64,000 nt of DNA from the NCBI GenBank assembly GCA_025200525.1, contig CM045768.1, forward strand, positions 47,171,239-47,235,238. The letters run 5' to 3'. The stretch comes from Camellia lanceoleosa (taxonomy: Eukaryota; Streptophyta; Magnoliopsida; Ericales; Theaceae). Below, piece after piece: positions 24,344-37,370 of the stretch. The position numbers and the translations under genes are program-made. Numbering within the stretch: the stretch's first letter is position 1; each line of letters begins with the position of its first letter. Below the pieces are notes generated by a model. The model was not told the origin of the DNA. It worked only from the letters and a program-made list of their open reading frames with translations, and did no database searches.

Positions 24344-24700
24344 AGGGAGGAGGACCCCGCCTCAAACAACGCCCACTTGGCGCCAGCCTATCTCTCTCAC
24401 TCCAAGGTCTCCATCCCACCTTCAGTCATAGACAAACGAGGTGCCTTCGACCAAGCTCAACCAAGGTGTGCTTACCACAACCAAGCTACCTTTGGGTGAA
24501 GCCCGGGTTGATTTGAACGCTGATTTGGAAGACCTTTTCTCCTCATTTTTCTTTTTCTTGTTAACAAAAAAGCTTTTAACCGGGCCATAGCCCCACCTTT
24601 TGTAATGCACTTTGGAATGAAATCTTCAATTTCTGCATCTTTTTGTTCGGTTATGCTTTATCTTGTAGTCTGTTTGGTTATACCTATCACCCGCTCTTCA

Positions 24701-25534
24701 GCCTAGATCCATATCTCGGCTGAAAAGTACTCAAAGTTGATTATTCCAGCCAACCACTCTTCAGCCTAGATCCTTATCTCGGCTGAAGAGTACTTAAGGT
24801 TGGCTATTCCAGCCAACCACTCTTCAGCTCAAATCCTTATCTCGACTGAAGAGTATTTAAAGTTGGTTATTCCTGCTAACCACTCTTCAAATTTAGATCC
24901 TTATCTCTACCAAGAGTACTTAAAGTTGGTTATTCTAGCCAACCACTTTTCAGCTTAGATCCTTATCTCAGCTGAAGAGTACTTAAAGTTGGTTATGTCA
25001 GTTGACCACTCTTCAGCCTAGATCCTTATCTCGGCTGAAGAGAAATAAATGTTGGTCATACCTGCCAACTTCTTGCAGCCTAGATCCTTATCTCGACTTA
25101 GGAGAGCTAAATGTTAGTTATTCCTGCCAACCTTCTTCAGCCTAAATCCTAATCTCGGCTGAAGAGAAGAAAGTGTTGGTTTTTCCAGCCAACCTCTTCA
25201 GCCTAGATCTTGATCTCGGCTGAAGAGAAGAAAGTGTTGGTTTTTTCAGCCAACCTCTTCAGCCTAGATCCTGATATCGACTGAAGAGAGCTCAAAATTG
25301 GTTATTTCTGCCAATCTAGAGCGAAGTGTTTGGTTATTCCTGCCAAACTTCTTCAGTCTAGATCCTAATCTCGGCTGAAGAGAACTCAAAATTGGTTATT
25401 CCTGCTAATCTAGAGCGAAGTGTTTGGTTATTCATTAACTTCTTCACTAGATCCCGATCTCTACCAAGAGAGCTCAAAGTTGGTTATTCCTGCCAACCTA
25501 GAGCGAAGTGTTGGTTATTCCGGCCAACTCTGCT
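24701..25534. repeat. Tandem repeat block, 61-63-bp unit, about 12 copies
   Basis: Units begin GCCTAGATCCTTATCTCGGC, continue TGAAGAG with AAAGTTGGTTATTCC and end CCAACCACTCTTCA. The first five are 63 bp, the next ones 61-62 bp, and the last three carry an added CTAGAGCGAAGTGTTTGG segment. They lie between integrase and the antisense ORF, in the 3' untranslated zone where Tat elements are known to accumulate tandem arrays. Confidence 0.92.
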
Positions 25535-25689
25535 TTTAATGCCCCTAGCTTACTAAAACAACTTTTACAGAAGAAAATAATTATGTTGAAAAGGAAACTA
25601 CTTGTTTTATTAAAGAAATAAAAACTACAATTACTTTAATGAAAAGCTAAAAATAAAAAATAGTTTGAGATTGATAAAGGTTCCACGGC

Positions 25690-26790
25690 TTGAGAATGCC
25701 CTTGTTGTCTCCATCTTCCAAGTGGTATGCCCCTTTTCCTGCTAATCCAACCACTTTGTAAGGTCCTTCCTAATTAGGCCCTAACTTGTTATCTCCGGTA
25801 CTGTGGTGTTTCTATTACTTTGTGCAAAGACCCAATCTTCAATCTTGAATTGCCTCGGATGTACTGTCTTGTTATATTTTCTAGATAACTCTTGCTGATA
25901 TGAGACGATGTGGATCAGTGCTCTTTCTCTTCTTTCTTCTACTAGGTCAATTTCCAAGGTTATGGCTTCTCCATTCAAGTCTGGGTCAAAATTTTCACTT
26001 CTAATTGTAGGGAGGCCGACTTCCAGTAGGATTACTGCCTTCATGTCGTAGGTTAAGGATTATGGCGTTTCTCCAATTGACCACCAAGGTGTGGTACAGT
26101 AAGCCCATAAAACATGAAGAAGCTCCTTAGCCCACTTGCCTTTTGCTTTCTCTAACCTTTTCTTCAATCCATCCAAGACGACTTTGTTTGATGCTTCCGC
26201 CTGGCCATTTGCTTGGGGGTATATCGGTGTAGAGTTGTAGAATTTTATCTTGTACTCCTCACAAAAGCCTCTAAAAATTTTGCCATCGAACTGAGTGCCA
26301 TTGTCAGATATTAAAGCCTTGGGTATGCCAAACCGAGTGATGATATTCTGCTAAACGAACTTTTTCACATCTTTCTCCTTTATTGATGTGAGTGCTTCTA
26401 CTTCCACCCACTTTGTAAAGTAGTCTATTGCTGCAAGAAAGAACTTTCTGTTACCGGGTGCTGTTGGAAGTGGTTCTACTATGTCCAAGCCCCACATTGC
26501 GAAGGGTCAAGGACTAGTTAATGGTGGAAGCTCTCTGGCTGCCTGATATATTTGGTGTGCGAACTTCTGACATTTCTCGCACCTCTTGACATACTTCTCT
26601 GAATCTGCTTGCATGTAAGGCCACCAATACCCTTGTGAAATTGCTCTGTAGGCCAATGATCTTCCCTCTTGGTGGCTTCCGCATACGCCTTCATGTATCT
26701 CGAACAAGAATGCTCGACCTTGCTCGGATGGACACATTTCAAGTAGGGTCCCGTGAAGGAATTTTTTGTACAAGGCCATTGATGGAGAGA
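25690..26790 (-). pseudogene. Integrase region of the Tat-like element
   Basis: On the minus strand the H2C2 zinc-binding segment (EIHEGVCGSHQEGRSL, then GYWWPYMQ and CEKCQKF; about 26780-26540) precedes the catalytic core: AIDYFTKWVEVEAL, then LISDNGTQF (about 26300) and PQANGQAEASN, which together carry the D, D and E positions. A C-terminal part around DWVFAQSNRNT follows. The reading is interrupted by stops (for example just before QNIITRFGIP, about 26353) and frameshifts. Confidence 0.82.
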
Positions 26791-27009
26791 GCCAAAATTA
26801 CTGTGACTTTGCTCTTATTTTGTTGGCCTCTTTCTTCTTTTCGGGTAAGACGCCGTATTTTAAGAATACTATAATGGGATTCATCCATGAAGGGCTTAAT
26901 TCGGCGCAGCATACCTCAGCTACTTCGAGTTTTTTAATGCTTGGTCTTGGTAAGAAGTCGATCAGTAATGGAGGGTGGATGTATCTGCCATCGAAGCAAA
27001 GCCTGCTAG

Positions 27010-27980
27010 TTCATCTCGCTTCATCGCTTTTCTTCTCGACCGACCTGCTCTATCCTTACTACTTCCAATTGTATGATCTCCTTTCTTACTAACTCTTGGT
27101 ACTTAGCCATTCTCTCATCTTTTGTCTCATAGTCACCTGAAATCTGGTTTACTACTAGTTGGGAGTCACTGTAAACCATTAGCTATGTGGCCTGCATGAA
27201 AAGTGCTAATTTGAGGCCTGCTAAAAGCGCTTCATACTCCACCTCATTGTTTAATGCTGGGAAGCCAAGGTTGACTGCTTGTTCCACTATTAGGCCATTT
27301 GGTGAGATGAGGACTATGTCAAGTCCTGCACCATGCCTATTAGATGCTTCGTCCACGAAGAGTTTCCACATTTCTTCAACGAAAAGTTTCCAGCAAGTGG
27401 AGGGGTCGGATGATGTCTTGGGGTCATAAGTTTTGCTGATGTCTTTTTCCAAGTTCACACCTAATGTTTGCCCCTCACTATCCTGCTTGTGCCAAGTTTT
27501 TACTTATGGATGAGTATTTACTGCATAGCGGGTCCGCTTCTTCCTCCCTTTCTTCAATCCCAGATGTCTTGGGACGTGGCCGAGCATTTTATTTTGGGGG
27601 TCACAGAATTCTCGCAAAGACTTTCCATCCCTCGTCTGTACCAATCAACTGTTGATCACAGATGTGATGACTTCCTGGTGTGAACTCCGCCACAAAGTCT
27701 GCCAAAGCTTGGGCTTTCATTGTGGTTCTGGGTTGAAACTTGATATCAAATTGTCCCAATTCCACCACCCACTTCAAAATTCACCCAGAAAAGTCCGCCC
27801 TTTCAAACAAAGCTTTCAATAGAAAAGTTAGAACGACATTATGGGCGTAGAAGTAGTACGATAGCTTCCTTGAGGCCATCATCAAGGCTAAGGCTAGTTT
27901 TTCTAATGATAGGTACTTGGTTTCTGCGCCCAACAAGGTTTTGCTAACATAAAAGATGGGCAGGTGTTGGATTCCTTCCG
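27010..27980 (-). pseudogene. RNase H region of the Tat-like element
   Basis: Two blocks are readable on the minus strand: FYVSKTLLGAETKYLSLEKL (about 27950-27880; RT connection/first RNase H-like segment) and [20 protein letters not shown] followed by [15 protein letters not shown] and YSDSQLVVNQISGDYETKD (27370-27120; archaeal-type second RNase H). The D, E and D positions of the latter are visible. Frameshifts and stops separate the blocks. Confidence 0.75.
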
Positions 27981-28257
27981 CTTCGACACCAACATCATAC
28001 GATCAAGTGATGTGAAACTGCTAGGTACAAAAAGAGCTCTTCTCCAGGTACTGGGGTTACTAGTAATGGTGGAGAAGACATTTAGTCTTTCAAGCTTTCT
28101 AGGGCACGGTCGCATTCTTCATCCCACTCAAACTTGGCCTTTAGTGCTTGGAAGAGTGGTCGACATCTGTCTGACAAACGACTTATGAACCGATTGAGCG
28201 CAGCTGCTAGGCCAGTGAGATGCTGCACCTCTTTTACTGTGTTGGGCCTTTCTAGAT

Positions 28258-28964
28258 CCTAGATCGCTTTGATCTGGGAGGGGTCTGTTTCTATACCTCG
28301 ATTGGTCACTAGGAAGCCTAGGAATTTGCTTGATCCTATGCCAAACGCACACTTTGATGCATTTAGGTGTAACTTGTTTTTCTTCAGAATCTGGAACATT
28401 TCACCAAGGTCCCTAAGATAGTCCTTCCCATCCTTGCTTTTGACCACCATGTCATCTATGTAAGCCTCTATTGTTCTGCCTAACAATGGTTCAAACATCT
28501 TGGTGACCATCCATTGGAATGTTGCCCCTGCATTTTTTATACCAAAGGGCATGACCTCGTAACAATACAATCCTCTAGGCGTTGTAAAGGATGTGACTTC
28601 CCGATCCGTTCATACATAGCGATCCGATGGTAACCTCTCAGACGATCAAGGAAACTACGTCGATTGTGTCCTGCCGTTAGGTCTACCAGTTGGTCTATCT
28701 GTTGTAGGGGAAAGCTGTCCTTTGGGCATGCCTTGTTGACTATTTTGTAGTCCACGCAGACACGCCATTTTTCGTTCTTCTTTGACACTACTACGGTATT
28801 GGAGATCCACCTTAGATAGTGCACTTCGATAATCACGCCTTCAAAGAAGTTTCCCATTTCTTTTACCACTATCTCGGCATGGCAGAGTGCTGATCTGTGA
28901 GTGCACTATATAACTGGTCTGGCAGTTGGGTGGACGTTCAGTTGGTGACAGATGAAGTTTGGGT
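28258..28964 (-). pseudogene. Reverse transcriptase region of the Tat-like element
   Basis: Minus-strand RT motifs are seen in order: FICHQLNVHPTARPV at the N-terminal side, [34 protein letters not shown] and the active site [11 protein letters not shown] (about 28465-28440), then [12 protein letters not shown]. Stops and frameshifts are present (for example after ARPVI near 28907 and around 28585). The reading is cut at 28969 by the nested LTR-like insertion and resumes beyond 32076. Confidence 0.85.
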
Positions 28965-28969
28965 TAATG

Positions 28970-30543
28970 TGTAGACACCCCATTTTGACCGACCCTAAGA
29001 CTTGAGCGCTTTCTTTTGATTACCCGATGATGACAATTAGAATGTGTTTCTCACAAAATTCTCAGTAAAAAAGATGAAATTTAAGTTTTAATCCCAACCT
29101 TCACCCATTTGTTGGCCAAACTATTTTAGACCTTAAAAACCCTCTTTTCAAAATATGTTTTTTTTAAATGTTTCTATAATGTCCCGATGCTTCCATTTCG
29201 ATTAAAATATTGCACTTTTCAGTAAACCGAGTAAGGACAAAGTGGAAATAAATGGAAGAGAGGTGAACTTTTTTGAAAAATATTTGAAAACATCTTCTTT
29301 ATAGGTTTGGAGTTGAAGGAAATAGGAGAGGGTGAAAGAAAACTAGTTTAGGAAAAGAATGAGTATCAAATCATTAAGAAGGAAATGAGCAGCCTTTACT
29401 AAATTAGGCATATCTCTTTGTACACTTGGAATTTAAATGTGAGGCCACCACCATTGGAAAGTAGACTTATGGGGCTTCAATTTAGACCCAAAACCCACCT
29501 TAGACCAAGTCCAAATAAGGGAGATATGCCTATTTGAAGTTGGGCTTCAAAGTAGATTTTGTTTACCCAGCCCGAGAGTACACTTGGAATTTAAATGTGA
29601 GGCCACCACCATTGGAAAGTAGACTTTTGGGGCTTCAATTTGGACCCAAGAACCGCCTAAAACCAAGTCCATATGGGGGAGATATGCCCATTTGAAGTTG
29701 GACTTAAAAGCAGATTTTGTTGACTCGGCCCAAAACAACAATAGCCCATTTTTTTCTTGGTTTTGATTCGGTTGGGACAACCCATTTACCTATTTTCTGA
29801 GCCATTCAAGTGCATCCACTCATCCTCCATTATACCTACTCATCCCCCATTGTCAAAAAGAGGTTTTGTTTGCATTCATAAAGGAGTATCCCATGCAACC
29901 ACCTTGAAAATTTGCCCTCCTATCACATCCTTGTCTCCCACCTTCTTTTTGACCTTTACTCTTCCTCATTGCCTATATAGAATGATCATATTGTAAGAGA
30001 GAAAGAAGACCATGAAATTGAAGAGAAAGGAGTGAGAAAAAAGTGAAAAAAGAGAGAAAAATTGAGTTTTTGAGCCAAAAATATTCCTATCTTCCATATA
30101 CATTCCATACCTTCCATAGCTACTGAAATTCCTCATTTCCATACACCAAAACCACTCAAAAAATTCTGATATAGCCAAAGATCAATTGCCTTGATCATAA
30201 GGAAGAGTGTTTAGTGATTGAAAGTGAGAAAAACTAGAGAGTTAGCCACTTTCTATACCACAAACTCCATAAACTCCATAATTTTGAATTGAGGATTTAA
30301 GAACACACTTCCTACACTTTAGGGTGATCAAGAGGAAGTTTGGAAATCAAAAAGTTCAATCTTTCTTTGAAAGGTGAATTGTTAGCCTTTCATTTTCTTA
30401 TATTTTATACCTTATATTTATTTTCATGCTTCTTATTTCATTGTGTTTTGTTATTATCTAAGTGGTTTGTTTATCTCACATTTATTTTCTTACTTTATAT
30501 TTCATAGTGTATTGTTATAATCCTAGTAGTTTGTTGAGCTCAT

Positions 30544-30582
<39 letters not shown>

Positions 30583-32075
30583 TTCGCATGCTTTAATTTC
30601 ATATTAGTTTTGTTGTAATCTTGCATGTTCTACCTCATATTTATTTATTTTTTCGTATATTAGTCTCATATTAGTTCTGTTGTAATATTGCATGTTCTAT
30701 CTTATATTTTTTTTATTGCTTTAGGTTTATGTTGTGAGTTTGCACTTTTTATTTTATTTTATATTTGTTTTCTTGTTTTTTTTTAATCTAACCGATAGTG
30801 GCTAGTTGAGCCACCTACATATTTTTTGTTTGTTCATTTTCTTGGTTTCGCAACAAGACAGGTTTTGCTTGGCCTAGTTGGCCAGCCGGTTAGCTTCTTC
30901 CGAACAAGATGGCGTAACCTCCCAATATTGATCAATTTCCGCGAACGGTTCTAAAGAACATGAAGCTTTTATTTTATTTATTTTTTATTTTGAGTGTATT
31001 GTGAGGTTTTTATTTTGTTGTAATATTCTCTTCATCTCTCTCTAATTTGATTTGTAATTATTCTTTAAAATGTTGTAATAATTTCCGCCCCGCTTCTTTC
31101 TATCCCATTCTTTTACTTGCTTTCTTTATTTGTACATAAACATCATATTTATTTTTCATCATAGTTATGCTTTGCATCCATGTTTCATGCATCTTGATTC
31201 GGCTAAGTTTGCATTTGTGGATTTAATCAATTCCTATGTAATTATGTGCGCTACCTCATGTTCTTGAGATTATTCACATATCATATTTTAGAAGCCGAAT
31301 CTTTAGTTGCATCTCATGAGTAAATTGCATTAGGATTTTGTATATAAGATCATGCATATTTTACTAACTTTGTTTTGTAGCTTGTTTGTGGGACGTCAAA
31401 CATGTAAGTTTTTATGCTTTAGCATTCCGTTTGTGTGTGTTTTTCTTACTATGTCTAGCATTCTACCATGAGGCTATTTGCTTATGTGATATAACTCTAT
31501 AAATGCCAATGGATGGAGGTTGTGTCGCTTAATTTGGAATGATGTTGATTTTTCATGCTTGTAAACTCAATTTATTTGGGTTGTACATCGTCAAAACTCT
31601 TTCAAAATGCATGATATCAAATTGTTCCAAAATGAATGACATAGTCTATACTTGTATGCTTCACATAGTAAATTTTAGGATTTATTAACTAATCAGAATA
31701 TGAACATATAAAGAAAATAAAAGTCATATCATGGTTTAGTAGAGGCCAATCTTTTGATCGGATGAGCAAAGGTGCCCATTATTGACCTTCCCCTCTTATA
31801 CCTAAGGTTCCGAGCCAAGCATTCTTGGTTACGACGAACAGTGGCCTTGGCACTGAGTCATGGGTTTCCTAATTTTCCAAAATATTAGGTGGCGATTCTG
31901 AGATCTGATGACGCAGTCTATTTTTGACAAAATTGCAATAAAATGGATTTTCAATAAAAGTCGCCAAATCTGCACTCTCATCTGTATTTCACATTGCACT
32001 CGTGAGACTAGATCAAAGAGATCTCGGGGGTCCGAACTGTTTAACGCACGCGAGAACTCCCCCGGGCATGTTACA
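28970..32075 (+). mobile_element. Nested LTR-like insertion (probable solo LTR, 3.1 kb) in RT
   Basis: The insert starts TGTAGACACCCCATTTTGAC and ends CATGTTACA, giving TG...CA ends. It is flanked by TAATG (28965-28969) and CAATG (32076-32080), a 5-bp target duplication with one mismatch. It interrupts the pol frame of the outer element cleanly. A CTATATAG box at about 29971 and an adenine-rich leader suggest plus orientation. It has no gag or pol, so a solo LTR or a large non-coding derivative fits best. A (TTTA)n tract lies near 30545-30580. Confidence 0.72.
29422..29738 (+). repeat. 158-bp tandem duplication inside the nested LTR
   Basis: Two direct copies, 29422-29579 and 29580-29738, both start ACACTTGGAATTTAAATGTG and share GAGGCCACCACCATTGG and GAGATATGCC. 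They differ by scattered substitutions. No coding role is evident. Confidence 0.9.
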
Positions 32076-32080
32076 CAATG

Positions 32081-33008
32081 CCAGGCATGTCATACGGTAT
32101 CCAAGCAAACACTTCGATGTTAGAGGTTAAGAATTCCATAACCTCTATTCTCTCAGTGCTGGACAAAGACAAGCCGAGCAAAAAGAACTTTTCTGGGTCT
32201 TTTTCATCTATTCTACCGTACATCAAGTCTTCCATCGCTTTTGTTCACCGCTTTGCCAACATCAAGAATAGTTCATTGCTTTCGTGCTCTTCCATCATCT
32301 CAGACATACCCTTTTGCAACAAGCCGCCATTTATCGTGATGAAGAATCGCTTGGACATAATTTGGTCTCCAAAGACCTCTTCAATTACTCTAGCTTTGTT
32401 GGGGAACCGCAATACTTGATGGTAGGTTGACGCTACCGATCGCATGGCATGCAACCATGTCCTCTCCAAAATTATGTTGTAAGTGGAAGGGACTTTCAAT
32501 ACCCAGAATTCCACCTGTTTCGTCATGGTTCATGCGTTAACTGAGAGGATTATCTTGCCCACTGGCTACTCTGGCATTGAGTTGAATCCGATTAGGGGAG
32601 ATGTTACAGGTGCCATGTCTTTGTCTTCTAATTTCAATTGTTTGAAGGTTTCGTAATACATTATCTTATATGAGCTTCCTTGGTCGATCAGAATCCGTTT
32701 GATGTCGAAATTCTTGACACGTAGAGTGACAACCAATGCATCATTGTGAGGGCAATATATCCTTGCTAAATCTTTGTCTGAAAAAGATATGACATTTGTG
32801 GCCTCTGTTCTCACCTTTTTGACGGCAGGTTGTGCACTTAATACCTCCCTCAAGTGCTCAGCCTTTTTGATCATTCCCCTGAGCTCACACACCCACTTAG
32901 GTTCGAATACCCCATATATTACATTAATTACGCCTTGAAGTGGAGTGTCGACCGGCATCCTGTTTGGGTTGTTGTGGTTCTGGGGGTCAAGGCCTTCTTC
33001 TATGTATC
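32081..33008 (-). pseudogene. Aspartic protease and gag C-terminal region of the Tat-like element
   Basis: Minus-strand reading covers the end of gag (GVINVIYGVFEP), the retropepsin-like site RILIDQGSSYKIMYYETFKQ (about 32690), RTWLHAMRSVASTYHQVLRF, and the linker to RT (LSLSSTERIEVMEFL, AWIPYDMPGI). The catalytic triplet is D-Q-G, close to the D-x-G form of this lineage. Frameshifts occur near 32540 and 32240. Confidence 0.8.
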
Positions 33009-33013
33009 GGTTC

Positions 33014-34972
33014 ACACGCTCAACCCGCCTTAGAAGTCCTAAGAACGTGACCGCCAAGACCAGAATTACCTCCGCCTTCCTGCATTAAACATAAAAAAGG
33101 TCATGAGTTTAAATAAACAACTAAGAGTCCAAGAGTCAGGCATAATATGAACGACATTTACATGCCAAAAAGATGAGTTAATTACCCACTATCTTTACAT
33201 AACTCGATCATAAATTCATTTACAAACGAGTTACATGCCATCGATGCAAAATCAAAACAAAGCTCACAACCGCCTTCCGTGCCTAGCCCAATCTCAGAGC
33301 ACTCAAACCGGTAGGTTTCAAAATGGCGTCGAACAAGAATCCGCCAGGCTTGACTCCCAAAGATGCTCACCTATAAATACATAAATACAAACAATGAGCT
33401 AAAGCTCGAAGTAACATAACAAGAAGAGGTTAGTGAACTAAGTCCAACATTTTCATAAAACCATAATAAATCAACCATAATCATATATCCGCCAAACACC
33501 ATCATAAAAACATACGTAATGGCATACCCACGTAACATTACATGTGTCGACTAACGACTAGAGTAACCCATTCCCGACACCGATTAAACACATACCGAGA
33601 TCTCAGAACCGTCATGGGCTTGTCCTTCCATGCCGCCCCCATGACTCATGACGCATGTTCGCATGTTCTTGCCCCCATGACTCAACCGACTATGGATGCC
33701 ATACTAGATTTGCAATGTAACATTCTGCTCACGTAAAACAATCTCATTTCAAAACGATCATATCATAGCACTTTAGAACATAATTTCATAATAACGATCT
33801 TTACGTAAATGTCACTTAGAGGGTTTCCAAACCGATGGCACGGCCTTCTCAATTCGACGCAACAATAACATTATAGCACATTCTCAATTTACATTATCCT
33901 TAGTCATGCACTTCATTCCTTTCTTTTTTACTTCATGTTCATTCATTTCATATTCATTCTTTTCCTTCATTACATTCATTCATGTCCATTTCATAATCAT
34001 AAGACGCGACATAATGCAAGGAACATAAGAAAATCATGCGTAATAATTTCCAAACTTTTCTAAAATAAGTTTTCCGCCGAAGGCCCACTTGTTCGCCGAG
34101 CGGATCAGAATCGTCCAAATCGGCTGAAGGGTGATTTTACGCCGAAGGGCTTATCCGCCGAGCGGACCTCAAATCCAAATTCGAATTTCCAAAGCTTCAA
34201 TCTCCTTTTACAAAACCATTTACCATTCATGAAATCCAAGCCTCAAAACACTTGTATAACAACATCATTTAACCATTATATCTTCAATTCAAACCCAATA
34301 GCATCATATTAAGATTAATCCCATGAATCAAGATGGAAATCCATAACAAACACACTAAAGCTTCATTTATATACATCCATGGAGGTTTTTCCTCAATCAT
34401 GACCCAAAATCATAAATCATACCATTTAAAGCCCTAGATGCTTAGATTACACATGAATTCTCTTTAATTCCATTCACTAGCCATGAGATCATAAAGGAAT
34501 CAACCTTAGTTCAACAAACTTACCTTAATTCTTTGATGGAGAAGAGTTAAGCTCACTTTCCCTTTCTTTCTCTTCTTCCCCCTTGCTCTCCCTCTCCCAC
34601 GAACTCCTCTCTCTCTCTCTTAGATTTTCTTTCCTTGGTTTGAGTCAATGGGTCAAAGCATCCTTATCCTTATAATATGTATATATCATAATATCCAATT
34701 AATCCACTTAAGCCAAAAACATGCCAAACGGGGCATAACGAATCAGATAAAATTCAGTCTTTAAGTTATTGTTTCGAATGGTTCTAAAAATTCCCGGCAT
34801 CACATAGGCATATTCAATTTCATTTTCTGAACCCATTACGGTCGTCAATTTCAGTCCCGAAGTCGTAATTCCAACAGATATTTTACTAATTCGAACAGAT
34901 TTTTCTCAATTAAATCACGTAAACACATAATTAATTACTGAAAATGACATCATACGGTTCTGGGTCGTTACA
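33014..34972 (-). mobile_element. Nested solo LTR (about 1.96 kb) in gag
   Basis: On the minus strand it begins TGTAACGACCCAGAACC, a start typical of some plant gypsy LTRs, and is flanked by GAACC on both sides (plus strand GGTTC at 33009-33013 and 34973-34977). Removing it leaves one continuous gag reading across the site. The far end reads GGTTGAGCGTGT and lacks the expected terminal CA, suggesting loss of a few terminal bases. No internal coding domain is present. Confidence 0.75.
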
Positions 34973-34977
34973 GGTTC

Positions 34978-36641
34978 AGGTGTCCAGTTGCTACTAACTT
35001 CTCCAAATGCTGCCTCAACGACGTGTAATTTTCAGTGCGGTGCCCCTTTTCATCATGGAAGGTGCATTGGGACCTTTCGTCATAGTCTTTTTGCGCTTCT
35101 CCTAACTTAGCTGGCCATCTGACGAAAGGTTCATTGCGTATCTCACTGAGAATTCGGTAGATTGGTTTTTTGAACACTGTGGTAATGACAGTGTAGACTC
35201 TTAACCTCCTTTTGTCTGGGTCTTCTCTGTTGGCTGGCCTGTCTCGTCCATTCTTGTTAGGCTGCTATACCGTGTTGACTTTTGCTGTAGTCTTTTTATC
35301 TGGCATTGCTGTTGTGCCGGATTTTGCCTTAACACGGGCGCTATCTTCCTCCACGCGAATATGTTGGTGCACTCTCTCCATTAAGGCCTCCATCGTGAGG
35401 GGTGGCGTCATAGTAATTGAATCCCTCAATTTGTTACCGATTGGCAAGCTCGTTTGTATTGCACAATGATGAGGTTCGTAGGGCAATCCCCAATCTGGTT
35501 GAAGGTTTCCCAGTAGCGACTGTTGTAAGACCTCAACGTCTTTTTTTCGCCCATGTCAATGGAGAGTAGCTAGTCGATCTCCACTGGTGTCTTGGTGTTC
35601 GTCCTGAATCTAGTCACTTAACGCTTCGCTAATTGTGCCTGTGAAGCGATGTCGCTTCGGTAGCCTTCAACCAAAGTTAGACCTAGGTCGCCAAGGCCGA
35701 TGGGAACAGATACACATCAAGGCCTTGTTCACGCAGATACCGCCATAACCCGCAAAAGTGGCTTACATACATGTAGGGTCCGCTTTCCTCATAAGTAGTA
35801 AATTTGGGTGGAAGCTCAAGGTAGTGGTGCGTTTCAATTGCTTAACGAACGACGAGCTCAGAACCTTGCTAATGCTTTATCTGTTGGTTCGTAAGTAAGG
35901 TGTGGCATTGGCATTCCTACCTCGACGCTCTCATGCATCCGAGGGGCCAACTGCTGAAGAGCTGAAACTCTACGCGGGTGGCATACCCTAGTATCCTCCA
36001 TCCATCGGGCCTTTTTCTTCAAGCACAGTTCGTAAGTCAGATAATCTAGGTAACTACGTGTGCCTAGATGACGTATGGTGCGATACAATATTAATAGGTG
36101 CTTCCCTCAATATATGACCTCTCAGTTCTCGTTCTCTCAAACCTAGAGTAACGAGTCCTAGAAGTCCTTGATTGAGTATCGCCTGTTCTAAGGCTTCTAT
36201 TTTCTGCTTGTGATAGCGTGGTACACCTATCACGATCTTCCGAGTGGCGATAGGGCATGTTGCCTTTGTGCATCTCTCCTGTCGACATCCATTTTCCTTT
36301 TATCTGGCGCTACAGTGACTCCATGTCTGCCGCCATCCTCTTTATTAACTCATCATGCTTCTTCACGCGATCCTCCAGAACTTGAGGGTCCATCATCCGC
36401 CTCTGTCTTTTAGGACTTTGAGAGCGACGGGAGTTGCCAGCCTACCTTTTGCAGATTCTCGGAGTTCCGTTGGGGTTCTAAATCCGCCATGAGGGATAAG
36501 GCAAACATTCGGCTTTCTTACCCTCCGGTTTGCCCATCAATAGCGACAAGAAGTCTTCATTGTGCACCATTGCTTCCAACTAAAGAGGAAAGCTTGATTA
36601 AGAGGTTTTGTTCTTTGTGGAATTCCCATTTTTACACCAAT
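34978..36641 (-). pseudogene. gag region and leader of the Tat-like element
   Basis: Minus-strand gag fragments include QCTFHDEKGHRTENYTSLRQ with HLEKLVATGHLN (35070-34980) and, upstream, DSITMTPPLTMEALMERVHQ. They are split by frameshifts. No intact CCHC knuckle was found. The segment 36090-36641 carries only degenerate reading frames and the leader next to the 5' LTR. Confidence 0.65.
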
Positions 36642-37370
36642 TGTATGAACACGAAATAATATTTTCATATAATCTTGTTGATCAAGTCTCAAGGCTTCTC
36701 CAAATGTCATCGCTTTACTCCTTGAAAACACAAACGTGAGCTAGCCGGCGAGTGTGTGCTAAATACCTCTCCGATGCCTAAGTCAGCAAAATAGACAAAT
36801 AGACAAAAGTTCTATGTATTCGGAAATCAAAGTTGTGTTATCTCTACATAGGTTATGTTGTGAGCTTTTATAGTTTTTGACTGGCACAATCCTAGTAGGA
36901 CTCTTATTCCTCAATGTAGAGTCCTCCTAGGAATCACACTCTTGAAAGATGATGCTTATCCTTTAACACTTCTTCACTGTTTAAACCAAGTGAGATGGTT
37001 TTATCACGGTTGGATAACAGTATGACCGAGCTAACACTAGCCTTTTATCATACTGAATCCAGCACCTTCATTTGCAACACATAGCTCGGCTCTTGTTCAC
37101 TTGTACCTCAATTTTGTCTCTTAGACCGAGCTAATCAGAGTAAGCTTTGACTGAGCTAACAAGGACAAGGTCCACCTTAAAAAGCCCAAACACCTCGGCA
37201 CCGAATATTATGACCGAGCTGATTATCACCACTCCGACTGCGGATCAGAACTATATTTGGACCGAGCTAACAACAAAGTCCTCTTCACTAAGCCCTTTTT
37301 ATCATGCCCATAAACGCCCATTACTACACCTTGACTAGCTCGCCCTAATGCACATAAAAACTCTCTCTCA
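36642..37370 (-). repeat. 5' LTR of the Tat-like element
   Basis: This 729-bp copy of the LTR starts TGTATGAACACGAAATAATA and ends CTCTCTCTCA on the plus strand. It retains the repeated GACCGAGCTAAC-type words (about 37024, 37124, 37150, 37213, 37260). For the minus-strand element this is the promoter-side LTR. Confidence 0.9.

Noticed and set aside
24701..25534. CRISPR-like array of regular repeats
   Set aside because: The whole 61-63-bp unit repeats without unique spacers, the DNA is eukaryotic and it lies inside an LTR retrotransposon; it is a tandem repeat.
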